Shown here: piece after piece, positions 7,863 through 14,976 of the stretch
How the letters are laid out: every line of letters starts with the position of its first letter
How positions within the stretch are numbered: the first letter of the stretch is position 1
NCBI GenBank assembly: GCA_045561575.1
Contig: JBJKXM010000002.1
Coordinates: forward strand, 1-18,512
Direction: 5' to 3'
DNA from: GCA-002715885 sp045561575
GTDB taxonomy: Bacteria > Bacteroidota > Bacteroidia > Flavobacteriales > BACL11
DNA length: 18,512 nucleotides
Made by a program: the position numbers and the translations under genes
Notes under the pieces: generated by a model
Seen by the model: the letters and a program-made list of their open reading frames with translations, nothing else
Databases searched by the model: none
What the model was told of the DNA's origin: nothing

Positions 7863-8900
7863 TTAATTTAGGCTGTCTATGACTAATTTTCTAAAAACAA
7901 AATAGAAAATAGCTATTGTTTTAGAAAGTACAAAAGCTAAAATAAAAATAATAACAGGGGATAATTTTTTATCCTCTAGTGGTAAGATAGGTTTATCAAT
8001 AACCTGAATTATAGGTGTTTGATTTAACAAGGTTAATTTAGATACTTCGATATTCTTTACAAGCTCTAAATACATTGTGTTTAAAACTTCAACATTACGC
8101 ATTAACTGTAATTCTTTAAGTCGCCCAGATGCTTTAATAATTCTTTGATTTATGTCTTTTACCCTTGCATAATCTTCTTCAGCAGATTGTAATTCATTAA
8201 AAACTGAATCTGAGCGATTTTGAAGAAAGTCTATTGTGTTTGTTGATTGTTTTGTTTGGTATTCAACATACATTTTACTCATCTCATCAATCAGATTTTC
8301 AGAAAATTGTTTAGAAAATCTTTCATTAGAGGAGATAAAAGAAAGGTATATAATATCTGTTTCATCATTTCTAATTTCTACAGAAATATGATCTTCGATT
8401 ATCTTATTCCAAATTAATGTAACTATACTATCATGTTTTATATTTAGCTGTCCATTAAAATTTATTTTATTCAGTTCTATATCATCTGCCCAATCTGAAT
8501 CTAAATCATATATAGAGATAAAATGATCAATAAACAATTCTTTTTTGCCTGATATATTACATGGTCTAAGAAGAGTTTTAGATATAACTCCACGAGACTT
8601 TAGCAGTTCCATGATATTTGATCGACTAAAAGTAGTATTTGACGAAGAAAAAAGGTCAAATCCAAATTGACTAGCTAATCCAGACATTGATGAAAGTGGG
8701 GACGATTGTTGTTTGTCTTCTACTACAAAGCTTAATTCAGCCTTATATTTCGAGTCTTGTAAATAATTAAAAACAACTGCTAAAAATGAAAAAATAAAAA
8801 CAAAAAATCCAATCTTCAGAGATTTAGAAAAAATTTCATTCTTTATTTCTTTTAAAGTGAGTACAATATCTCGTATTTCTATTTCTTTATTTTCAGACAT
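7863..8900 (-). CDS. Wzz/GumC-like polysaccharide chain-length determinant
   Basis: This 345-residue protein looks like an inner-membrane polysaccharide co-polymerase that sets chain length or links polymerisation to export. It has a short cytoplasmic N terminus, a membrane segment at about 28-46, a large periplasmic domain with a charged helical, coiled-coil-like stretch around 205-270, and a second membrane segment at about 314-336 preceded by P-I-L-P-L-E-D-K-K-L-S-P, like the proline-rich segment before TM2 in Wzz proteins. There is no Walker-type tyrosine-kinase domain, so it is not a Wzc/Ptk fusion. The frame is open back to a TTG at 8930 overlapping the upstream gene; I chose ATG 8900 (MSENKEIEIRD), which gives a 7-base gap. 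It is the last gene of the run from the acyl-CoA dehydrogenase and partner of the Wza-like protein. No glycosyltransferases are in view, so the polymer is unknown. Confidence 0.8.
   Translation of the reverse strand: MSENKEIEIRDIVLTLKEIKNEIFSKSLKIGFFVFIFSFLAVVFNYLQDSKYKAELSFVVEDKQQSSPLSSMSGLASQFGFDLFSSSNTTFSRSNIMELLKSRGVISKTLLRPCNISGKKELFIDHFISIYDLDSDWADDIELNKINFNGQLNIKHDSIVTLIWNKIIEDHISVEIRNDETDIIYLSFISSNERFSKQFSENLIDEMSKMYVEYQTKQSTNTIDFLQNRSDSVFNELQSAEEDYARVKDINQRIIKASGRLKELQLMRNVEVLNTMYLELVKNIEVSKLTLLNQTPIIQVIDKPILPLEDKKLSPVIIFILAFVLSKTIAIFYFVFRKLVIDSLN
7888..7927. repeat. Imperfect inverted repeat at the murF/wzz-like convergent junction
   Basis: TTTCTAAAA (7888-7896) is the exact inverse complement of TTTTAGAAA (7919-7927). 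A further CA/TG and ATA/TAT pairing is possible inside with small bulges. It lies in the last codons of the Wzz-like gene and 27 bases beyond the murF stop, so it could fold at the 3' end of murF mRNA. There is no T-run after it on either strand, so I do not call it an intrinsic terminator. Confidence 0.35.
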
Positions 8901-8907
8901 ATGTTTT

Positions 8908-11436
8908 CTATTGTGTCTGTACTCTATCAACCAAAACCCACAATGTTAAAACCGCAGATATTTTTAACATGGCATTCTCAATTTGTTGGTTCCAATCAAC
9001 TTTATTTTGATTTTTTCTTTTACTCTTTTTATTTTTACTAGTAACTCTAATTGTTGATCCCTTAGTAACTTTTGGGGAGATTTTAAATAAAAGAAAATTC
9101 TTTGATTTTTTTGCTATACCATTTGGATATACAACTACAGTATTATTTCGGTCATTTGACTTGCTAAAACCTCCAGCAAAGTTTTTCACATAATAATTTG
9201 CTCTTTTGCTATTAAAAAATGGTGCGCTTATTGAATTTCCTTCTAAATTCATCAACTCCCCTGTTATATGAACTACATCCATTGTTTTTGGAATTACTAT
9301 ACTATCTCCTTCATGCAGAACAAGATTATGTTTGGATTGATTAGATTTTAAAGCTTTATTTAAATCGAGATAAACCATTTCTGTTGTAAAACTTTTTCTT
9401 TGATTTGAAAAATCTTGACTAAATAATAAACTATTGTTTTCTTCTAGTTCCTTTGTATAAATTGAAGCTGTTTGAGGGTCATTTAAAATAGATTTTTTTA
9501 ATTTATCAGAAATATTCATTTCCAAATTTTCATTTTCTTCATCTATAACCCTTTCAAACTTTCTATACATTTTTACTCCATCTTTGTATGCATAATTTGT
9601 TAGTCCTCCTGCTCTGGAAATTAATGAAGAGATTTTTTCATTTTTTCTTAAAACTGAATATGTTCCAGGGTACTGAACCTCACCTAATATTTTAACATTA
9701 ATAACTGGTTCAAAATCTGGATTTAACCTTACAAAGATTTGATCATAAGGTTTTAATTCAAAATCTTCAGCTTCTTGGCTTAGAACTAAATCATTTCCAA
9801 TCTTAACATTTTTTACTATAGCCCTTCGTGGCTTTAATTTATTTGATGCTAAGTCATATTCCATGACTCTTGAAATCTCAACTCGGCTTCCTTCTGCTTG
9901 CTGGGTTAAACCACCCGCTAAAAACAAAGCAGATTGCAAACTCATTCCATCACCATAGCTAAAAGTTCCAGCATTTCTAACTGCACCTTCAACTGAAACT
10001 GTAAAATTATCATCAAAATCGTCAATTGATAATACTTTTACCACATCATATTCTTGTATCAAAACATTATCTTCATGATTAGAGTTTTTTAAAATTTTAT
10101 CTAAATCAATAGAAAGATGACTTTTTGTTCTGTCTTCATTAAGTCTAACTATGTAAACTTTCTTCAAAAAAGTTTTTTGTGATATACACTTTGCTCTTTC
10201 TAATAAATCCAACAACCTCTCCCCTTTTTTGAATTCATACTCCCCAGAAACTCCTATACCTCCATTTACAGTAATTACATTTGATAACTTATTTGAAATA
10301 TGATTTACAACTAACTCATCTCCATTATTAATAAACTCAGAATTAAAATCATCTGAATGTACATCAAAGACCTTCATATCATTATAATCTAATCTTTTTA
10401 GAGTTATAATATCTCTAAAAGCTTTTGATGAAAAACCGCCAGCATATTTTATTATATCACCAACAGTCTCTCCTAATTTCGCCTCATAAGTATATGGCCT
10501 TTTAACAGCGCCTGAAACTTCAACTATTTTTCTTGCAGGAGGAACAAATAAAAAATCGCCGTCCTGGAGATATATGTCATTTGACTTTTCAGGATCAAAC
10601 AAAAATTTATATATGTCTAATGAATCGATAGTTTTTCCATCTCTTTTAATATAAATATTTCTGACAGATCCAAGTTGTGTAGGCCCATTAGAAGAAATTA
10701 GCGCATTAAACGCTGTATTAATTGATGGAATAACGTATGATCCTGGATTATATACTTCCCCAACAATATTCACAGTTATGACCTTAGAATATGATAAAGA
10801 AACGTCAATCTCCGAATTCTGCATATCAAAAAGTTTGCTAAACTTATTTTTTAATAGAGAACGCATATTTTTGAAAGTTAAGCCCTTAACATAAATTCTT
10901 CCATATGAGCTCGGAGATATATAACCCCTTGAATCAACTTCTAAAGTTTCTGAAAATTCATTAAAACCCCAGATAGAAATACTAATCTCATCTCCGGGAC
11001 CTACTTTATAATTTTCTGGTGCCTTTGCATCTAGCGCTTTTTGATAAAATTTAAGTTTATTGTTTCTAAAAACATCCTGCCCATAAATTTTTGCTTTTGG
11101 ATAAATTGTTGAATCAACAGCTAGAGTATCATCAAAAAACATATTAAAACGATCAATATTTGATAGAGTATCAGAAAATTCTTGAGTAGACTTACTATAT
11201 TTTCCTCTACTGTATTTATAATCCATTGCCTCATCTATTTCTTCATCAGAGAAACCCATTTGTTTTAAAACTAATTTACTTGGAATGTCACTTGGTTTTA
11301 AATCATTTGATTTTAAATTAGAAGGTAAAAAGCTTAAATAAGCAGAATTACTTTTAGTTCTTTCTGAATTTATTTGTCCAAAAGAGATTGAACTAAAGAC
11401 AAAATGAATTAAAACGATTAAAATACCTTTTTTCAT
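8908..11436 (-). CDS. Wza-like polysaccharide export outer-membrane protein with six SLBB-like repeats
   Basis: The 842-residue product belongs to the polysaccharide biosynthesis/export (Wza/BexD) family, whose members form the outer-membrane and periplasmic channel for capsule or exopolysaccharide. A signal peptide covers residues 1-20 (ending S-F-G-Q). The export domain begins at Y-K-V-G-P-G-D-E-I-S-I (Gly146-Pro147-Gly148-Asp149) and runs to about 215. Six SLBB-like ligand-binding repeats follow, each opening with a V-x-G-x-V-x-x-P/x-G-x-Y pattern and most with an A-G-G in the middle: about 220-265, 304-348, 386-432, 479-524, 580-625 and 721-772. E. coli Wza is about 380 residues, so this is the long multi-SLBB form. 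A lysine-rich linker (about 797-812) leads to a hydrophobic C-terminal helix (about 823-838). It starts 6 bases after the acyl-CoA dehydrogenase stop and is followed 7 bases later by the Wzz-like gene. Confidence 0.87.
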   Translation of the reverse strand: MKKGILIVLIHFVFSSISFGQINSERTKSNSAYLSFLPSNLKSNDLKPSDIPSKLVLKQMGFSDEEIDEAMDYKYSRGKYSKSTQEFSDTLSNIDRFNMFFDDTLAVDSTIYPKAKIYGQDVFRNNKLKFYQKALDAKAPENYKVGPGDEISISIWGFNEFSETLEVDSRGYISPSSYGRIYVKGLTFKNMRSLLKNKFSKLFDMQNSEIDVSLSYSKVITVNIVGEVYNPGSYVIPSINTAFNALISSNGPTQLGSVRNIYIKRDGKTIDSLDIYKFLFDPEKSNDIYLQDGDFLFVPPARKIVEVSGAVKRPYTYEAKLGETVGDIIKYAGGFSSKAFRDIITLKRLDYNDMKVFDVHSDDFNSEFINNGDELVVNHISNKLSNVITVNGGIGVSGEYEFKKGERLLDLLERAKCISQKTFLKKVYIVRLNEDRTKSHLSIDLDKILKNSNHEDNVLIQEYDVVKVLSIDDFDDNFTVSVEGAVRNAGTFSYGDGMSLQSALFLAGGLTQQAEGSRVEISRVMEYDLASNKLKPRRAIVKNVKIGNDLVLSQEAEDFELKPYDQIFVRLNPDFEPVINVKILGEVQYPGTYSVLRKNEKISSLISRAGGLTNYAYKDGVKMYRKFERVIDEENENLEMNISDKLKKSILNDPQTASIYTKELEENNSLLFSQDFSNQRKSFTTEMVYLDLNKALKSNQSKHNLVLHEGDSIVIPKTMDVVHITGELMNLEGNSISAPFFNSKRANYYVKNFAGGFSKSNDRNNTVVVYPNGIAKKSKNFLLFKISPKVTKGSTIRVTSKNKKSKRKNQNKVDWNQQIENAMLKISAVLTLWVLVDRVQTQ

Positions 11437-11442
11437 AATATA

Positions 11443-12582
11443 TTATTTTAAAACTGATCTTGAGATTACTATTCTTTGAATCTCAGATGTTCCTTCATAA
11501 ATTTGTGTAATTTTTGCATCTCTCATCAACCTTTCGACATGGTATTCTTTTACAAATCCATATCCGCCATGAATCTGAACTGCTTCAGTTGATGATTTCA
11601 TAGCAGTTTCAGAAGCATAAACCTTAGCCATTGCACTTTCTTTATCATAATTTTCACCTCTATCTTTTAGCCAAGCAGCTTTATAACACAACATTCTTGC
11701 TGCTTCGATTTCAGTAGCCATATCTGCAAGCTTAAAAGCTATTGCTTGATGTCTACTGATTTCTTTTCCAAAAGCTTTTCTTTCCTTTGAATATTTTAAA
11801 GCTAATTCATATGAACCCGATGCAATACCTAAAGCTTGGGCAGCAATTCCAATTCTACCTCCTGATAAAGTTTTCATAGCGAAAGAAAAACCAAATCCAT
11901 TCTTACCAATTCTATTTTCTTTTGGAACAACAACGTCAGTAAACATAATAGAATGTGTATCAGATCCTCTAATACCAAGTTTATCTTCTTTTTTCCCAAC
12001 TATTACTCCTTGTGTATCTTTTTCTACAATAAAAGCATTAATTCCTTTGTGACCCAATGAATGATCTGTTTGAGCAATAACAAGATATACTGATGCAGAA
12101 TTTCCATTGGTTATCCAGTTCTTTGTTCCATTTAAAATATAATGATCTCCATTATCTATAGCTGTTGTTCTTTGAGAAGTAGCATCACTTCCAGCTTCTG
12201 GCTCAGACAAACAGAATGCACCGATTATTTCTCCAGTAGCAAGTCTTTTTAAGTACTTATCCTTCTGTTCTTTTGAACCATAGGTCTCAATACCCCAACA
12301 AACCAGAGAATTATTTACAGACATAATTACAGAAGCAGACGCATCTACTTTTGAAATTTCTTCCATTGCTAAAACATAAGATATCGTATCCATTCCACCA
12401 CCCCCATATTCTGGACTTACCATCATTCCCATAAAACCAAGCTCAGCCATCTTTTTAACTTGCTCAGCAGGAAATGCTTGTTCTTCATCTCTTTGGATTA
12501 CTCCTGGTAATAATTCATTTTGAGTAAAATCTCTAGCAGCATCGCGTATCATTATATGCTCTTCAGTCAATTCAAAATTCAT
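11443..12582 (-). CDS. Acyl-CoA dehydrogenase (short-chain/butyryl-CoA type)
   Basis: This FAD flavoenzyme should oxidise an acyl-CoA to the trans-2-enoyl-CoA in fatty-acid or branched-chain amino-acid breakdown, passing electrons to ETF. From ATG 12582 it is 379 residues, the standard size. Visible family signatures are C-L-S-E-P-E-A-G-S-D-A (substrate/FAD contact region), W-I-T-N-G, R-I-G-I-A-A-Q-A-L-G-I-A, Y-S-K-E-R-K-A-F-G and I-Y-E-G-T-S-E-I-Q, with Glu363 at the position of the catalytic base in short-chain acyl-CoA dehydrogenases. The exact substrate cannot be fixed, so no symbol is given. The frame remains open upstream to a TTG at 12627, but that start would swallow the candidate promoter and add a non-homologous 15-residue tail. 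It is divergent from anmK and leads directly into the polysaccharide export genes, an odd metabolic partner for them. Confidence 0.93.
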   Translation of the reverse strand: MNFELTEEHIMIRDAARDFTQNELLPGVIQRDEEQAFPAEQVKKMAELGFMGMMVSPEYGGGGMDTISYVLAMEEISKVDASASVIMSVNNSLVCWGIETYGSKEQKDKYLKRLATGEIIGAFCLSEPEAGSDATSQRTTAIDNGDHYILNGTKNWITNGNSASVYLVIAQTDHSLGHKGINAFIVEKDTQGVIVGKKEDKLGIRGSDTHSIMFTDVVVPKENRIGKNGFGFSFAMKTLSGGRIGIAAQALGIASGSYELALKYSKERKAFGKEISRHQAIAFKLADMATEIEAARMLCYKAAWLKDRGENYDKESAMAKVYASETAMKSSTEAVQIHGGYGFVKEYHVERLMRDAKITQIYEGTSEIQRIVISRSVLK

Positions 12583-12594
12583 CCTATTATATTT

Positions 12595-12602
12595 TAGTTT
12601 TG
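12595..12602 (+). promoter_or_regulatory. Candidate -7 element for anmK
   Basis: TAGTTTTG matches TAnnTTTG perfectly and lies 41 bases before the anmK ATG, in the 61-base divergent gap. A transcript would start near 12608. No TTTG is found at the usual -33 distance. Confidence 0.4.
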
Positions 12603-12608
12603 TTCTAA

Positions 12609-12616
12609 CAAAAATA
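12609..12616 (-). promoter_or_regulatory. Candidate -7 element for the acyl-CoA dehydrogenase operon
   Basis: On the minus strand this reads TATTTTTG, a perfect TAnnTTTG, 26 bases before the ATG at 12582. It lies 6 bases from the plus-strand motif at 12595-12602, so the two divergent promoters would overlap and could compete for RNA polymerase. It also supports the choice of 12582 over the upstream TTG as start. Confidence 0.42.
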
Positions 12617-12643
12617 CACTTTTTCAACTATCTTTGAATCTAG

Positions 12644-13702
12644 ATGAATAAGTTTAATAAGTACACTGTTATTGGTGTTATGTCAGGCACTTCTCTTGAT
12701 GGTTTAGATATAGTCAAGTGTCATTTTTCTAAAAAAAAATCATGGTGCTATGAAATTGAAAAAGGAATAACAATAAAATACTCTAAATCTTGGAAAGAAA
12801 ATCTAAAAAAGACACATTTAAAAGACAAAAAGGAAATTAATCAAATTAATATTGATTATGGTCGTTTCATTGGATTAGAAATAAATAAATTTATGAAAAA
12901 TGATAAATCAAACATTGATTTTATTTCTTCGCACGGACATACAATTTTTCACAATCCAGATCAAAAATTTACGCTACAGATAGGTGATGGTCAAAGCATT
13001 TCAAATACTACAAAACTAAAAACAATATCAGATTTTAGATCTTTAGACGTAAAACTCAATGGTCAAGGGGCCCCACTTGTTCCAATTGGAGATAAATACC
13101 TATTTAATGATTATAAATATTGTCTTAACCTTGGCGGATTTGCCAATGTATCAATAAAAAACAATGATAAAATTATTGCTTATGACATATGTCCTGCTAA
13201 TATTATATTGAATTACTTAGCAATGAAATTAAATATTGAATTTGACAGAAATGGAGAAATAGGTGATAAAGGGGGTGTTAATATTAGGTTACTTGATAAA
13301 TTAAATAAACTTGATTTTTACGGCCGCCAAAATCCCAAATCACTAAGTAGAGAATGGTTAGAAAAAAAAATTTTAAATATGCCTGAGTTATTAAAATTAA
13401 AAACACAAGATCTATTAGCAACTTTTTACGAACATATTGGATTGCAAATTGGTAAAATTCTTAAAGATGAAACGGTTTACATTACAGGAGGGGGTGCCTA
13501 CAATACATTTCTTTGTAATAGAATAAAAAAATATTCAAATTCCAAGATTATTATTGCTGATCCATTAAATTTAGAATTTAAGGAAGCAATGATTTTTGGA
13601 TTTTTAGGAGTTCTCAAAGATAGAAATGAAACAAATTGTTTAAAAGATGTTACTGGGGCAGATAGAGATTCGTGTAGTGGGGTGATTCACCTACCAAAAT
13701 AG
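12644..13702 (+). CDS. anmK: AnmK, anhydro-N-acetylmuramic acid kinase
   Basis: AnmK converts 1,6-anhydro-MurNAc, released by cell-wall turnover, to MurNAc-6-phosphate using ATP, feeding the muropeptide recycling route in the cytoplasm. The 352-residue protein begins with the hallmark G-V-M-S-G-T-S-L-D-G (residues 11-20), the phosphate-binding loop of this family. Further family blocks are S-S-H-G-H-T-I-F-H, L-Q-I-G-D-G, D-F-R-S-L-D-V, G-Q-G-A-P-L-V-P, L-N-L-G-G-F-A-N-V-S, D-K-G-G-V-N, P-K-S-L-S-R-E-W and the late T-G-G-G-A-Y-N. Length is normal for Bacteroidota AnmK. No etherase (MurQ) or permease gene is nearby. It is divergent from the acyl-CoA dehydrogenase and 44 bases ahead of the amino-acid dehydrogenase gene, which has its own promoter motif. 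Confidence 0.95.
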   Translation: MNKFNKYTVIGVMSGTSLDGLDIVKCHFSKKKSWCYEIEKGITIKYSKSWKENLKKTHLKDKKEINQINIDYGRFIGLEINKFMKNDKSNIDFISSHGHTIFHNPDQKFTLQIGDGQSISNTTKLKTISDFRSLDVKLNGQGAPLVPIGDKYLFNDYKYCLNLGGFANVSIKNNDKIIAYDICPANIILNYLAMKLNIEFDRNGEIGDKGGVNIRLLDKLNKLDFYGRQNPKSLSREWLEKKILNMPELLKLKTQDLLATFYEHIGLQIGKILKDETVYITGGGAYNTFLCNRIKKYSNSKIIIADPLNLEFKEAMIFGFLGVLKDRNETNCLKDVTGADRDSCSGVIHLPK

Positions 13703-13713
13703 TAAAGTAATGT

Positions 13714-13721
13714 TATATTTG
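13714..13721 (+). promoter_or_regulatory. Candidate -7 element for the amino-acid dehydrogenase gene
   Basis: TATATTTG is a perfect TAnnTTTG in the 44-base gap after anmK, 25 bases before the ATG at 13747. It suggests the downstream run dehydrogenase-mscS-nhaD (and perhaps exbBD) can be transcribed without anmK. No -33 TTTG at the usual spacing is seen. Confidence 0.42.
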
Positions 13722-13746
13722 TATCACATTTAAAACTAAAACACAG

Positions 13747-14976
13747 ATGGAGAAATTAATGAATGAATTTGAGCAGAAAGAAGCTGAAATAGTATTTGAA
13801 TGGAAGGATACAGAAACAAATGCAAAAGGCTGGATAGTAATTAATTCACTTAGAGGAGGTGCAGCTGCAGGAGGTACAAGAATGCGAGCAGGAGTAACAA
13901 GAAATGAGGTTTTATCATTAGCTAAAACTATGGAAGTTAAATTTGCAGTTGCTGGACCAGATATTGGTGGGGGTAAGTCAGGAATTGATTTTGACCCTAA
14001 AGATCCAAGAAAGAAAGACGTACTCAAAAGATGGTATAAAGCTGCTAAACCAATTTTAAAGTCATATTATGGCACTGGTGGTGATATGAATGTTGATGAA
14101 GTTGAAGAAGTAATACCTTTTTGTAAAAACGAAGGAATATTATTTCCTTTAGAAGGAATTATCAATGGTCATTTTAAACTTGAAGGAAAAGAAAAAGACA
14201 AAATCATAGATCAACTTTCATCAGGTGTGCCATTAAAAGTTACCTCTTCAAAGCTTGCACCAAAAGGTTCTAAAATTTATACAGTTGGTGATTTAATCAC
14301 TGGCTATGGAGTTTGCGAATCTGTTGTCCATTATTATAACATATATGGTGGGGCAATAAAAGATAAAAGAGTTATTATTCAAGGTTGGGGAAATGTTGCA
14401 GCAACTGCAGCCTATTATCTTGCACAAGAAGGAGCAATAATTGTTGGAATTATTGATAAGAATGGTGGTTTAATAAATAAAGATGGTTTTTCTTTTAATA
14501 AAGTGTGTGAACTTTTAGAAAATAGATCTGCTAATTTTCTAGAAGATGAAAACATAAAATCATTTGAAGAAATAAATGATAGCATATGGGAAATAGGAGC
14601 TGAAATTTTCATTCCTGCAGCAGCCTCTAGGTTAGTTACCAGCAACAATTTGCAAGATATGATTAAAGGTAATTTAGAAGTTATCTCGTGTGGAGCTAAT
14701 GTTCCTTTTGCTGATAAAGAAATATTTTTTGGGCCAATTGCTAAAGAGGCAGATAAACAAGTTAGTATTATTCCTGATTTTATTTCTAATTGCGGTATGG
14801 CTAGAACATTTTCATATTTAATGGAACAAAATATTGAAATGACTGATTTTGCTATATTTGAATCAGTTTCAAAAACAATTTATGATGCATTACAAGAATC
14901 TTATAAAGCAAATAACAGCAAAAAACAAATTGCTAGAACAGCTTTTGAAATTGCATTAAAAAAACTTTCTCAGTAA
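13747..14976 (+). CDS. Glu/Leu/Phe/Val-family amino-acid dehydrogenase
   Basis: The 409-residue protein belongs to the ELFV dehydrogenase family, which reversibly deaminates an amino acid to its 2-oxo acid with NAD(P)+. The N-terminal dimerisation/substrate domain contains L-R-G-G-A-A-A-G-G-T-R-M-R, then A-G-P-D-I-G-G-G-K-S-G with Lys77 at the family's catalytic/substrate lysine, and G-T-G-G-D-M-N-V-D-E with Asp113 at the catalytic aspartate. The Rossmann domain starts with V-I-I-Q-G-W-G-N-V-A-A; an Asp in G-I-I-D-K-N at the end of the second strand fits NAD+ preference (inference). Specificity between glutamate, leucine and others cannot be settled by eye, so no symbol is assigned. A second in-frame ATG at 13759 is preceded by a GGAG-like site, but 13747 keeps the usual M-x-x-L-x-x-x-F start. 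It abuts the mscS gene with no gap. Confidence 0.88.
   Translation: MEKLMNEFEQKEAEIVFEWKDTETNAKGWIVINSLRGGAAAGGTRMRAGVTRNEVLSLAKTMEVKFAVAGPDIGGGKSGIDFDPKDPRKKDVLKRWYKAAKPILKSYYGTGGDMNVDEVEEVIPFCKNEGILFPLEGIINGHFKLEGKEKDKIIDQLSSGVPLKVTSSKLAPKGSKIYTVGDLITGYGVCESVVHYYNIYGGAIKDKRVIIQGWGNVAATAAYYLAQEGAIIVGIIDKNGGLINKDGFSFNKVCELLENRSANFLEDENIKSFEEINDSIWEIGAEIFIPAAASRLVTSNNLQDMIKGNLEVISCGANVPFADKEIFFGPIAKEADKQVSIIPDFISNCGMARTFSYLMEQNIEMTDFAIFESVSKTIYDALQESYKANNSKKQIARTAFEIALKKLSQ

Noticed and set aside
8901..8930. TTG start extending the Wzz-like gene by 10 residues into the Wza-like gene
   Set aside because: An ATG at 8900 with a 7-base gap is simpler, and the extra residues are charged and unlike a chain-length protein start.
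12583..12627. TTG start extending the acyl-CoA dehydrogenase by 15 residues
   Set aside because: ATG 12582 gives the standard 379-residue enzyme starting M-N-F-E-L-T-E-E-H, and the extension covers the candidate promoter motif.
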